Source: Pedobacter cryoconitis (GTDB taxonomy: Bacteria; Bacteroidota; Bacteroidia; Sphingobacteriales; Sphingobacteriaceae). From it: a stretch of 64,000 nt of DNA. The notes beneath the pieces were generated by a model. It was not told the origin of the DNA, searched no databases, and saw only the letters and a list, made by a program, of their open reading frames with translations. Location: positions 3,906,001 through 3,970,000 of the forward strand of contig NZ_CP014504.1 in the NCBI RefSeq assembly GCF_001590605.1, given 5' to 3'. Position 1 is the first letter of the stretch. Each line of letters opens with the position of its first letter. The position numbers and the translations under genes are program-made. Shown in pieces: positions 1-8,435 of the stretch.

Positions 1-715
1 TATCTACTCCTAAAAGTTTAGCAGAAGTAAAGCCTTCTGCATAAGTGGCACCGATAGGTTTTCCCATCTCCCTGGCTCTTGCAATTACACTCTCAAAAAA
101 TTCTGGTGAAGAAATGTAAGTCGCCGGGCCGTCAAGCTCTGGGTTTTTATTCAGTTCAGGGCTATGGAATTGAGTTTTGAAAGCTTTGATAGAATTGATT
201 TTCGTTTCAATATAAGGCGTAATGTCTATAATTACATCTGGCTTGATATAGGTATCCTGAATGTATTGAAGGAACAACCGTGGTCTCCATGCCTGTTGCG
301 CTACACCGTTGTCTATAGTCTCCACTTTGGGCAGGCCAGACAGGAAACAAGAATCGCTCGCTAAAGAGGCAGCTCTTCCGTGGTCAGGATGACGGTCACG
401 TATCGCATTACCCAAAATGATTTCAGGCTGGTATTTACGGATCATCCGGATTACCTCCAGCTGATGTGCTTCGTCATTTTTGAAAAACCCGTCTTTAAAC
501 CTTAAATTTTCACGGGCATGCAAACCTAATATTTTTGCTGAATCCTTCGCTTCCTGATCACGTGTTTCAGCTGTTCCGCGGGTGCCTAACTCCCCCCTGG
601 TAAAATCAACTATTCCTACTTTTTTACCTTGCGCAATATGCTTTAAAATTGTTCCTGAACAGCCTAATTCTGCATCATCAGGATGTACAGCTAATACTAA
701 TATATCTAATTTCAT
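1..715 (-). CDS. bshB1: bacillithiol biosynthesis deacetylase BshB1 (partial, runs off the window)
   Basis: This gene reads from an ATG at 713-715 down to the window edge, with 238 codons visible and no stop. The product is a PIG-L/LmbE-type zinc deacetylase. It shows the N-terminal motif AVHPDDAELG near residue 9 and a second metal-site stretch RHPDHGRAA. Bacteroidota BshB1 proteins of this length remove the acetyl group from GlcNAc-malate to give GlcN-malate, the second step of bacillithiol synthesis. It is the last visible gene of a minus-strand run DUF4294, gpx, bshB1, with 38 nt between gpx and bshB1. The family is about 238 residues long, so only a few C-terminal residues should be missing. 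Confidence 0.88.
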   Translation of the reverse strand, partial: MKLDILVLAVHPDDAELGCSGTILKHIAQGKKVGIVDFTRGELGTRGTAETRDQEAKDSAKILGLHARENLRFKDGFFKNDEAHQLEVIRMIRKYQPEIILGNAIRDRHPDHGRAASLASDSCFLSGLPKVETIDNGVAQQAWRPRLFLQYIQDTYIKPDVIIDITPYIETKINSIKAFKTQFHSPELNKNPELDGPATYISSPEFFESVIARAREMGKPIGATYAEGFTSAKLLGVD

Positions 716-753
716 TGTTTTGTTTTAGAATTGGTGGGCACTCGCGCACCGTT

Positions 754-1251
754 TTAGAGCAAGCGTTGAATTTTCTTTCTGACCTTGGAAGATAATGGTT
801 TGGTAAACGGGAAAAAGTAATCCACTACTTCGCCGTTCTTATTGATCAGATATTTATGAAAATTCCACCTTGGTGTAGATTTAATGTGACCATTGAGGTC
901 TTTATTACTCAAAAATTTATAGATTGGATTTGCTTGCGAACCCCTGACCATGATTTTTTCAAATACAGGAAATTTAACACCGTAGTTTGCTTCACAAAAT
1001 TCATAAATCGCAGTTCCTACTAAAGGTTCCTGCCCACCGAAATCATTGGAAGGGAAACCCAGAACTTCAAATTCTTCCTGATTAAACGAATCTCTGAGCT
1101 CCTGAAGTTCTTTCAATTGAGGCGCGAATCCACACGCAGAAGCAATATTTACGATCAGAAGCACTTTACCTTTATAATCTGCTAATTCTTTATTTTTTCC
1201 ATCGATTAGTTTTGCATTAAACTGGTAAATACTTTGAGGGTTTTCTTCCAT
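754..1251 (-). CDS. glutathione peroxidase family thiol peroxidase
   Basis: A 165-aa cytoplasmic peroxidase of the GPx family, thioredoxin fold. The peroxidatic cysteine is C40 in NIASACGF, where selenoproteins have U. The catalytic Gln is Q74 in FGGQEP, and the Trp-Asn pair W129-N130 is present in WNFHKYL. C86 in FCEANYGVKFP is the likely resolving cysteine, so this is probably a thioredoxin-dependent two-cysteine peroxidase rather than a glutathione enzyme. It lies 2 nt after the DUF4294 stop and upstream of bshB1, so the three genes look cotranscribed. Whether bacillithiol is used as reductant cannot be told from sequence. Confidence 0.92.
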   Translation of the reverse strand: MEENPQSIYQFNAKLIDGKNKELADYKGKVLLIVNIASACGFAPQLKELQELRDSFNQEEFEVLGFPSNDFGGQEPLVGTAIYEFCEANYGVKFPVFEKIMVRGSQANPIYKFLSNKDLNGHIKSTPRWNFHKYLINKNGEVVDYFFPFTKPLSSKVRKKIQRLL

Positions 1252-1253
1252 GC

Positions 1254-1874
1254 TTATTGATGATAAAAGCCCGAAGACTGAATAATAGATTCTATATCTC
1301 TTTCTTCTTCAGGATTATAAGTGCTTTTTAAATTATGGCCCACTACTCTTGCAACGGACTGGTAAATAAAGGCTTTTACACCTCCTTGTGTTTCTTTGAC
1401 AATTTCGTAAGTAGTACGGCCGACTTCCCTGTCAATTAACTTGGTCAGAATCTGGCCCTGCGTAATTGTCAGTTCTTTGATCTCTGTATTAAACATTTTT
1501 TTGATTTCAGCATCGCAAGCTTTCACGAGCTTTTTATGCGCTTTGCGATCTGTGGTTACCGCAAGGTCGCGCTCCAATTGCTCATACCTTCTCTTTGCAA
1601 AAAGGGCATAAGGCATAACTTTTAGTACATTGTAACGGAGCCTGTTAAAGGCGGCACGGTCTGCAGGAGTTTTAAAAATTCTGGCACCATAGATAACTAC
1701 CTCATTCAGAGGTATCCATGGTATCATTTCACCATCTTCGTTCGTAGAGGCTACTCTGATGGTATCATTTTTGCCCCTTACAGGAAACTTAACAGGCACA
1801 GAACTTTCCTGGGCCTTTAGTTCACCTACGGCAATAATGACAAATAACAGAATAAATAAACTGCAAAATTTCAT
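1254..1874 (-). CDS. DUF4294 family secreted protein
   Basis: A 206-aa protein with a signal peptide (MKFCSLFILLFVIIAVGELKA, cleavage after KAQ-type site). The body matches the Bacteroidota DUF4294 family, recognisable from IPLNEVVIYGARIF and the following KTPADRAAFNRLRYNV. It is rich in Lys, Arg and Glu helices. The function is unknown. It is first in a minus-strand run followed after 2 nt by a peroxidase gene, and it is divergent from the rel gene. A 9-bp inverted repeat (1914-1922 / 1927-1935) sits in the divergent intergenic region and could be an operator. Confidence 0.8.
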   Translation of the reverse strand: MKFCSLFILLFVIIAVGELKAQESSVPVKFPVRGKNDTIRVASTNEDGEMIPWIPLNEVVIYGARIFKTPADRAAFNRLRYNVLKVMPYALFAKRRYEQLERDLAVTTDRKAHKKLVKACDAEIKKMFNTEIKELTITQGQILTKLIDREVGRTTYEIVKETQGGVKAFIYQSVARVVGHNLKSTYNPEEERDIESIIQSSGFYHQ

Positions 1875-1913
1875 AAATTTATACTCCCACGAAGTTAAAG
1901 CAAATTTAATACA

Positions 1914-1935
1914 TTAGGTTTATAACTAAATCTAA
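1914..1935. promoter_or_regulatory. inverted repeat between divergent DUF4294 and rel genes
   Basis: TTAGGTTTA and TAAATCTAA are inverted arms (one mismatch) around a TAAC loop, in the 110-nt region shared by the two divergent genes. The position suits a regulator site, but no regulator is identified. No clear TAnnTTTG promoter element was found for rel. Confidence 0.3.
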
Positions 1936-1984
1936 TATATTCTTAAACGATTAACAAGCTATAATTATTACGAAAATAATACAA

Positions 1985-4192
1985 ATGAAGAATACCTTAG
2001 TGATTGATTTAGAAGCGGAAAAGCAAGAAATCCTGAAGAGATACCGTGCTCTCTTGCGTGCCTGTAAGCCAACATTACAAAAAGGAGATAAAAAAGAAAT
2101 CAGAAAAGCATTCGATGTGGCCCTTGAGAGTCATAAAGATATGCGCAGAAAATCTGGTGAGCCTTATATTTATCACCCGATTGCTGTGGCTCAAATCGCT
2201 GCTGAGGAAATCGGGCTGGGAACTACATCTATTGTCTGCGCACTATTGCATGATGTGGTGGAAGATACAGATATCACGCTCGAAGATATTGAGAGAGAAT
2301 TTGGGAAGAAAACTGCCAAGATCATTGACGGCCTGACTAAAATAGCAGGTGTTTTTGATTATAACAGCTCTTTGCAGGCCGAGAACTTCAGGAAAATGCT
2401 GCTGACCCTGGCAGATGATGTAAGGGTAATTTTAATTAAACTGGCAGATCGTTTGCATAACATGCGGACCATGGATTTTATGCCAAGGCACAAGCAGTTA
2501 AAGATTGCATCTGAGACTATTTACCTCTATGCTCCTTTGGCACACAGGCTTGGTCTGTATGCGATAAAATCTGAACTGGAAGATCTTTCCATGAAATACC
2601 TGGAGCCGGATACCTATAAATTTATTGCAACCAAACTGAATGAGAAAAAGGCAGAACGTACGCTGTTTGTTAAACATTTCGTTGATCCGATCAATGAAAT
2701 ATTAGCAGAACAGGGTTTTGTGGCGAGTATTTATGGCCGGCCAAAATCTATCCATTCGATCTGGAATAAAATGAAAAAGAAAAACATTCCTTTTGAAGAA
2801 GTGTATGATCTTTTTGCCATCCGGATTATCCTGGACAGCTCTCCTGAAAATGAGAAAGCTGATTGCTGGAAGGCTTATTCTATAGTGACCGATTTATACC
2901 GTCCCAATCCGGACCGTTTACGCGACTGGGTATCTTCTCCGAAAGGGAATGGCTATGAATCTTTGCATACGACAGTAATGGGCCCAAAAGGCCAGTGGGT
3001 CGAAGTACAGATCCGCACGCAGCGCATGAATGAAATTGCGGAGAAAGGTTTTGCAGCACACTGGAAATATAAAGAGTCAAGCAATGACAACGGACTGGAT
3101 CAGTGGATCCTGAAAGTGAGGGAGATGCTGAACAATCCGGAAGCGAATGCCCTGGATTTCCTGGATGACTTTAAAATGAACCTCTTTTCGGATGAGATCT
3201 TCATCTTTACCCCGAAAGGAGCATTAATACAATTGCCATTGGGTGCTACGGCACTGGATTTTGCTTTTGAGATCCATACCGATGTAGGGGCTAAATGTAT
3301 CGGTGCGAAAGTGAACCATAAACTGGTACCGCTTTCTTACAAACTACAAAATGGTGACCAGGTAGAAATTATAACTTCTGGCAAACAGGTCCCAAAAGAA
3401 GACTGGCTGAATATTGTGGTTACCGCAAAAGCAAAGTCAAAAATCAAGTCTTCGTTAAAGGAAGAAAAAAGGAAGATTGCAGAAGGTGGTAAAGAAACAC
3501 TGGAACGCAAGCTTAAATCTTTAAAGATTACCTATAATACAGATAATCTGAATAAACTGAGCTATTTCTTCAAGCTGACTTCTACCCAGGAACTTTTTAT
3601 TGCTGTAGCAACCGGAAAGATCGAACTGAAAGATCTGAAAGAATATTTGGCGAGTGAAAAGGAAATCGAAAACAGAGGCATTGAGCGCAACGATGGACAG
3701 CAGATTGAAGCTTTATTAAGTAAAGTAAAAGGCCCTGAGTCTGATATTTTACTGATTGGCGAAGACCTGCAGAAAATTGATTACACGCTGGCTGCCTGTT
3801 GTAATCCTATTCCTGGCGATGATGTTTTTGGCTTTGTTACCGTAAGTGAAGGAATTAAAATACACCGGACCAATTGTCCGAATGCTGCACAGCTGATGGC
3901 CAATTATGGCTACCGCGTGGTCAAAGCGAAATGGAACAAACAACAGGAACTAACCTTCCTGACCGGGCTGCACATTATCGGAATTGATGATGTAGGGCTG
4001 ATTAACAATATTACCAAAGTAATTTCTGGTGATTTTAAGGTGAATATGCGTTCTATTACTGTAGACACGGACAATGGTATTTTTGATGGTTCCATCATGA
4101 TTTTTGTCAACGATAAAGAACACCTGGACAACCTGATCAAAAATCTGATGGAGGTCAAAGGGGTGACAGGTGTAACACGTTTTGACGCTTAA
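1985..4192 (+). CDS. bifunctional (p)ppGpp synthetase/hydrolase (RelA/SpoT homolog)
   Basis: A 735-aa long Rel enzyme that makes and degrades the alarmone (p)ppGpp. The N-terminal HD hydrolase domain is intact: H64 in YHP, H89-D90 and E93-D94 in LLHDVVEDTD, then ADRLHNMRT. The synthetase domain follows at about 230-350 with YGRPKSIHSIW and GYESLHTTVMG. A TGS domain (about 395-455, starting DEIFIFTPKG), a helical and zinc-finger-like middle with AACCNPIPGD, and a C-terminal ACT domain complete the standard order. Length and both active sites argue for a true bifunctional Rel rather than a monofunctional RelA. A long hairpin follows the stop. Confidence 0.95.
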   Translation: MKNTLVIDLEAEKQEILKRYRALLRACKPTLQKGDKKEIRKAFDVALESHKDMRRKSGEPYIYHPIAVAQIAAEEIGLGTTSIVCALLHDVVEDTDITLEDIEREFGKKTAKIIDGLTKIAGVFDYNSSLQAENFRKMLLTLADDVRVILIKLADRLHNMRTMDFMPRHKQLKIASETIYLYAPLAHRLGLYAIKSELEDLSMKYLEPDTYKFIATKLNEKKAERTLFVKHFVDPINEILAEQGFVASIYGRPKSIHSIWNKMKKKNIPFEEVYDLFAIRIILDSSPENEKADCWKAYSIVTDLYRPNPDRLRDWVSSPKGNGYESLHTTVMGPKGQWVEVQIRTQRMNEIAEKGFAAHWKYKESSNDNGLDQWILKVREMLNNPEANALDFLDDFKMNLFSDEIFIFTPKGALIQLPLGATALDFAFEIHTDVGAKCIGAKVNHKLVPLSYKLQNGDQVEIITSGKQVPKEDWLNIVVTAKAKSKIKSSLKEEKRKIAEGGKETLERKLKSLKITYNTDNLNKLSYFFKLTSTQELFIAVATGKIELKDLKEYLASEKEIENRGIERNDGQQIEALLSKVKGPESDILLIGEDLQKIDYTLAACCNPIPGDDVFGFVTVSEGIKIHRTNCPNAAQLMANYGYRVVKAKWNKQQELTFLTGLHIIGIDDVGLINNITKVISGDFKVNMRSITVDTDNGIFDGSIMIFVNDKEHLDNLIKNLMEVKGVTGVTRFDA

Positions 4193-4209
4193 AATTGATT
4201 ATACTATAA

Positions 4210-4285
4210 AAACTGTTTAAGTTTATCTGTTTAAATTGCTTATGAGTCAAAATGAAGCAATAAACAGATAAATTTTAAACAGTTT
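4210..4285. repeat. long imperfect hairpin between rel and fur
   Basis: The arms 4210-4241 and 4255-4285 pair over about 28 base pairs, with one G-T pair, a 1-nt bulge and a 2-nt bulge, around a 13-nt loop. The arms share the word TTTATCTGTTTA. No T-run follows on either strand, so it is not a textbook intrinsic terminator. It ends just upstream of the -33 region of the fur promoter. Confidence 0.7.
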
Positions 4286-4309
4286 CATCGCGTTCTATAT
4301 AAAAAATGA

Positions 4310-4317
4310 TACCTTTG
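4310..4317 (+). promoter_or_regulatory. Bacteroidota -7 element upstream of fur
   Basis: TACCTTTG matches TAnnTTTG exactly and lies 18 nt before the fur ATG. A GGAG at 4321-4324 follows, ten bases before the ATG. No good -33 TTG was seen at the expected distance. Confidence 0.55.
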
Positions 4318-4334
4318 AGAGGAGTTTTAAAACT

Positions 4335-4823
4335 ATGTCTACAAACCATAACAGCGAGTTGGTTAGAAAAATATTCGAAGCTTATCTCGAAAATAAAAGT
4401 CTGAGAAAAACGCCTGAGCGTTTTGCCATCTTAGAAGAAATCTATTCCAGAGATGATCATTTCGATGTAGAGACCCTCTACATCCATATGAAAAATCAGA
4501 AATACAGAGTAAGCAGGGCTACCGTGTACAATACACTGGAGTTACTCGTTTCCTGTGATCTGGTAACCAAACATCAGTTTGGGAAAAACATGGCCCAGTT
4601 CGAAAAATCGTATGGCTACCACCAGCATGATCATGTAATCTGCATTGATTGTGGTAAAGTTGTTGAATTCTGTGATCCAAGGATCCATCAGATTCAGAGC
4701 ATGGTAGGTGACCTGCTGAAATTCGAAATCAAACATCACTCTTTAAACTTATATGGCAGCTGCTTTGACTGTTCAGCTAAAGCATCCATTAAACAGAAAG
4801 AGGATATTAAACACGCAAGTTAA
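4335..4823 (+). CDS. fur: Fur family transcriptional regulator
   Basis: A 162-aa metal-responsive repressor. The N-terminal winged helix (about 20-85) contains the recognition stretch YRVSRATVYNTLELL. The dimerisation and metal domain has HQHDHVICIDCGKV, which supplies His ligands and a CxxC pair, and a second CFDC pair near the C-terminus. The two CxxC pairs suggest a structural zinc as in Fur and PerR. It sits alone between rel and purA, with 35 nt to purA. Fur, PerR and Zur cannot be separated safely by eye, so the symbol is a best guess. Confidence 0.85.
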   Translation: MSTNHNSELVRKIFEAYLENKSLRKTPERFAILEEIYSRDDHFDVETLYIHMKNQKYRVSRATVYNTLELLVSCDLVTKHQFGKNMAQFEKSYGYHQHDHVICIDCGKVVEFCDPRIHQIQSMVGDLLKFEIKHHSLNLYGSCFDCSAKASIKQKEDIKHAS

Positions 4824-4858
4824 ACAACACAATTATAATCTTTTCTTAAATTAAAATA

Positions 4859-6136
4859 ATGACGCAAGTAGACGTGCTTCTTGGCCTGCAATGGGGCGAT
4901 GAGGGCAAAGGAAAAATTGTTGACGTATTATGTCCGCAATATGATTTGATAGCTCGTTTTCAAGGCGGACCGAATGCCGGCCACACCTTAGAGTTTGATG
5001 GCAAAAAGTTTGTTTTAAATACTATTCCATCTGGTATTTTCAACAAAGACACCATGAATTTGATTGGTAATGGTGTGGTAGTCGATCCCATCATTTTAAA
5101 AAGAGAATTAGATAACCTGAAAACTGCAGGTCATGATCCTGTTGCCAATGGCAAACTGGTGATCGCACGTAAAGCACATCTGATTCTTCCTACTCACCAG
5201 CTTTTAGACGCTGCAAATGAGCAGAAAATGGGTAAAGATAAAATCGGTTCTACACTTAAAGGTATTGGCCCGACTTATATGGATAAAACCGGACGTAATG
5301 GTTTACGTGTTGGGGATACCACCTTACCAGATTTCAAAGAACGTTATAACAAACTGGTTACTAAACACAAGGAATTACTTTCTCATTATAACTTTGAGTA
5401 TGACCTGACAGAAAAAGAAGCTGCTTTCTTCGAGGCTATTGAGTTTATCAAAACTATTCCTCATGTAGATAGCGAGCACTTTGTAAACGGTTATCTTAAA
5501 GAAGGCAAAAAAGTTCTTGCTGAAGGTGCACAGGGAACATTACTGGACATTGATTTCGGTTCTTATCCTTTCGTAACTTCTTCAAATACAACTACTGCTG
5601 GTGCTTGTACTGGTTTAGGTATTGCGCCAAACAAAATCGGAAGTGTGATCGGAATTTTCAAAGCTTACTGCACACGTGTTGGAAGCGGCCCGTTCCCTAC
5701 TGAACTGGAAGATGAAGTAGGTGAAAACCTGCGTCAGGTAGGTCACGAATTCGGTGCGACTACCGGAAGACCACGCCGTTGCGGATGGATTGACCTTCCT
5801 GCTTTAAAATATGCAATTATGCTGAATGGTGTGACTGAAATGGTCATGACTAAAGCTGATGTATTGAGCGGATTTGATACCATTTATGCTTGTACACATT
5901 ATGAGCACAATGGAGAGACGATTGATTACATGCCGTATGACATCATTACGATCAAACCAAACCCAGTTCTGAAAGAAATTGAAGGCTGGAAAACTGATAT
6001 TACTAAAATCACTGAAGTTGATCAGATCCCTGCTCAGCTTGCTTCTTATATTGCTTTCTTAGAAAAAGAATTAGAAGTACCGGTAAGATACCTTTCTGTA
6101 GGTCCGGACAGAGTACAAACGTTGATTCTTCCTTAA
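4859..6136 (+). CDS. purA: adenylosuccinate synthetase
   Basis: A 425-aa enzyme that joins IMP and aspartate using GTP, the first committed step from IMP to AMP, in the cytoplasm. The P-loop-like GDEGKGK lies at about residue 12 with the catalytic Asp, and GPNAGHT carries the catalytic His. Further hallmarks are IGSTLKGIGPTY, AEGAQGTLLD and TTGRPRRCGW. Length is typical and the start ATG follows a 35-nt gap after fur. An intrinsic terminator follows directly. Confidence 0.97.
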   Translation: MTQVDVLLGLQWGDEGKGKIVDVLCPQYDLIARFQGGPNAGHTLEFDGKKFVLNTIPSGIFNKDTMNLIGNGVVVDPIILKRELDNLKTAGHDPVANGKLVIARKAHLILPTHQLLDAANEQKMGKDKIGSTLKGIGPTYMDKTGRNGLRVGDTTLPDFKERYNKLVTKHKELLSHYNFEYDLTEKEAAFFEAIEFIKTIPHVDSEHFVNGYLKEGKKVLAEGAQGTLLDIDFGSYPFVTSSNTTTAGACTGLGIAPNKIGSVIGIFKAYCTRVGSGPFPTELEDEVGENLRQVGHEFGATTGRPRRCGWIDLPALKYAIMLNGVTEMVMTKADVLSGFDTIYACTHYEHNGETIDYMPYDIITIKPNPVLKEIEGWKTDITKITEVDQIPAQLASYIAFLEKELEVPVRYLSVGPDRVQTLILP

Positions 6137-6153
6137 GAGATCAATTCATATAT

Positions 6154-6184
6154 AAAAGGCGGCCTGGTGCCGCCTTTTTTTATT
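6154..6184 (+). terminator. intrinsic terminator after purA
   Basis: AAAAGGCGGC pairs with GCCGCCTTTT around a CTGGT loop, followed by T residues. Confidence 0.9.
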
Positions 6185-6215
6185 TAAACGTGTTGAATAC
6201 CAATTTTTAAATACA

Positions 6216-7475
6216 ATGAATTCCCAGGAACTAATTTCATTTAAACAAAAAGCTTTACAATGGGCAAATCAATTTGAAGTCTGCTGTTGTTTTGATTCAA
6301 ATGAATACACTGATCCTTATTCCAAATATGATTTTCTGCTTGCCGCAGGTACTGAGCATCAGCTGAATGCTCCAACAGGCAATGCTTTTAAGGCGCTGAA
6401 AACATTTTCTCAAACTCATCCGGGTTGGTTATTCGGCTTATTAAGCTACGATCTTAAAAACGAGGTAGAAGAGCTGACATCCGGCAAAGAGAATAAACTG
6501 GATTTTCCAGACCTCTTCTTCTTTGCACCAAAATACCTGATTGCGGTTAGCAATGGCCATATTGAAGTATTGGCAGGGCCTGCGGATTTGTTGGAGACCA
6601 TTAATGGACTACAGCAGCTTCCAGTAAATTCTGCCCCTGCTTTGCAGCTGGAGCCAAAAATGGACAAGGCAACTTATTTGGCTAAGGTCAACGAATTGAG
6701 AGATCACATTGTAAGGGGTGATATTTATGAGGTTAATTTCTGCCAGGAATTCTTTGCAGAAAATGCTTCTATTGATCCCTATCAGGTTTATCTGAATTTA
6801 AATGAATTATCCCCTACCCCATTTTCAGGCTTCTTTAAGGTGGATAAGAAGTATATTCTTTCTGCAAGTCCCGAACGTTTTTTATGCAAACGTGGAAACT
6901 TGCTAACTTCCCAGCCGATTAAAGGAACAGCGAAAAGAAGTCCTGATGTTCAGGAAGATGAACAGATTAAGATCGATTTAAAAAACAACATTAAAGAACA
7001 GGCCGAAAATGTAATGATCGTAGACCTGGTTAGAAATGATTTAACAAAAAGCGCAGTACCAGGAACGGTTAAAGTCAAGGAGCTTTTTGGAATTTACAGC
7101 TTTCCGCAGGTGCATCAGATGATTTCGACTATAAGCTGTCAGCTTAAACCGGAATTACACGCGGTTGAAGCTATAGAAAATGCTTTCCCAATGGGCTCGA
7201 TGACAGGTGCTCCGAAAGTAAGAGCAATGGAATTGATCGAAGATACAGAATGTAGCAGAAGAGGGATTTACTCTGGTGCTTTTGGGTATTTTGATCCTGA
7301 AGGGGATTTCGATTTCAATGTAGTGATCCGCAGCATCCTGTACAATGAAGAAAATAAGTATTTATCTTTCCAGGTGGGTGGAGCGATAACTTTCGCTTCT
7401 TCTGCAGAGGCTGAATATGAAGAATGTATGCTGAAAGCTTCAGCAATGATTAAAACGTTAAAAGGGTCGCATTAG
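6216..7475 (+). CDS. pabB: aminodeoxychorismate synthase component I (PabB-type chorismate-binding enzyme)
   Basis: A 419-aa chorismate-utilising enzyme. It carries PIKGTAKRS at 234-242, VDLVRNDLTKSA, the signature GSMTGAPKVRAMELI and YSGAFGYF. The Lys in PIKGT (K236) is the residue that separates PabB from anthranilate synthase TrpE, which has PIAGT. That supports conversion of chorismate to 4-amino-4-deoxychorismate for folate synthesis. No glutaminase partner gene is adjacent. The gene stands alone between two terminators. Confidence 0.85.
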   Translation: MNSQELISFKQKALQWANQFEVCCCFDSNEYTDPYSKYDFLLAAGTEHQLNAPTGNAFKALKTFSQTHPGWLFGLLSYDLKNEVEELTSGKENKLDFPDLFFFAPKYLIAVSNGHIEVLAGPADLLETINGLQQLPVNSAPALQLEPKMDKATYLAKVNELRDHIVRGDIYEVNFCQEFFAENASIDPYQVYLNLNELSPTPFSGFFKVDKKYILSASPERFLCKRGNLLTSQPIKGTAKRSPDVQEDEQIKIDLKNNIKEQAENVMIVDLVRNDLTKSAVPGTVKVKELFGIYSFPQVHQMISTISCQLKPELHAVEAIENAFPMGSMTGAPKVRAMELIEDTECSRRGIYSGAFGYFDPEGDFDFNVVIRSILYNEENKYLSFQVGGAITFASSAEAEYEECMLKASAMIKTLKGSH

Positions 7476-7485
7476 CGGCCCTTTT
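7459..7485 (+). terminator. terminator overlapping the pabB stop codon
   Basis: AAAAGGG and CCCTTTT pair, continued by CGC/GCG around an ATTA loop. The hairpin starts inside the last pabB codons. The T-run is short (four). Confidence 0.65.
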
Positions 7486-7516
7486 ATAGTATAGAATCAG
7501 AAAATTACTCTTCTGA

Positions 7517-8344
7517 TTATCTGATTGGCTTTCCCGTAGGAGAGTTAAAATATCTTTGTGCTTCTGGCAAGTCTCTTTGAATCTGTGCAATCCTTGTACC
7601 ATCTGCAGGGTGTGTACTTAAAAACTCAGGTGGTTTTTGTGAACTCTGACTTACAGCAGCCATTCTTTGCCAGAAACTCACTGCACTTGAGGGATTGTAA
7701 CCAGCCATAGACATAAAGATCAGTCCTAAGTGATCGGCTTCTAATTCCTGTGTCCTTGAATTAGGCAACAAGTAAAACCCTTGCGCACTAACCCCGTAGA
7801 TTTTGCTGATTGCAGCTTGCGTGGTTTCAGACTGACTACCAGCTGCAGCACCAACTAAACCTCCCAGACCTTGTGCTAATGCCGCTTTTGAAGCACGTTC
7901 TGAAGAGTGCTGCGCAATTGCATGTGCAATCTCATGTCCCATTACTGTGGCTAGTCCTGCATCGTCTTTAGTTACAGGCAAAATACCAGAATAAACAGCA
8001 ACTTTACCACCCGGCATACACCATGCGTTTACTTCTTTACTGTCAATCAGGTTAAATTCCCATCGAAAACCCTGAATTTGTGCAGCATAACCATTGGCAT
8101 TCATATATTTTGTAACTGCAGCAGCAATTTTTTGCCCGATTTGCTTAACTCTCTGGGCATCAGCATTATTTAATATTTTGGTTTTCGGATCTTTTAAAAG
8201 TGTGGTATAACTCTGTGCAGCGGCAGTCTGCATCTCACTTTCATTGACAAAACTTATCCTGTTTCTCCCTGACAGAGGAACTGTAGAACATGCATAAGTC
8301 ATAGATACTACAGCAGCAATACCCAGTAACGTTAATTTTTTCAT
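7517..8344 (-). CDS. M48 family metallopeptidase, lipoprotein
   Basis: A 275-aa periplasm-facing zinc protease. The signal peptide ends in a lipobox with C19 (SMTYAC), so it is a lipoprotein. The zinc site HEIAH is at 137-141 and the third ligand is in QELEADHLG at about 200. The fold resembles the LoiP/YcaL/BepA group of M48 proteases that handle outer-membrane proteins, but it lacks an obvious TPR domain. It lies 91 nt after plsY on the same strand with an inverted repeat between them. Substrate is unknown. Confidence 0.9.
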   Translation of the reverse strand: MKKLTLLGIAAVVSMTYACSTVPLSGRNRISFVNESEMQTAAAQSYTTLLKDPKTKILNNADAQRVKQIGQKIAAAVTKYMNANGYAAQIQGFRWEFNLIDSKEVNAWCMPGGKVAVYSGILPVTKDDAGLATVMGHEIAHAIAQHSSERASKAALAQGLGGLVGAAAGSQSETTQAAISKIYGVSAQGFYLLPNSRTQELEADHLGLIFMSMAGYNPSSAVSFWQRMAAVSQSSQKPPEFLSTHPADGTRIAQIQRDLPEAQRYFNSPTGKPIR

Positions 8345-8368
8345 AAGTTGATATTTTTTTCAAGGATC

Positions 8369-8429
8369 ATGAAGCTTGCATGAGCTTGCAGGTCTAATTT
8401 TAAGAACAGTAAGCTCATGCAGGTTTCAT
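8369..8429. repeat. 19-bp inverted repeat between plsY and the M48 protease gene
   Basis: Arms 8369-8387 and 8411-8429 match in 17 of 19 positions (core TGCATGAGCTT). No T-run follows on the minus strand, so it may be a processing or attenuation hairpin rather than a terminator. Confidence 0.6.
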
Positions 8430-8435
8430 CGGTTT

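Noticed and set aside
164-364. A plus-strand open frame at the left edge
   Set aside because: It is antisense to the well-supported bshB1 gene.
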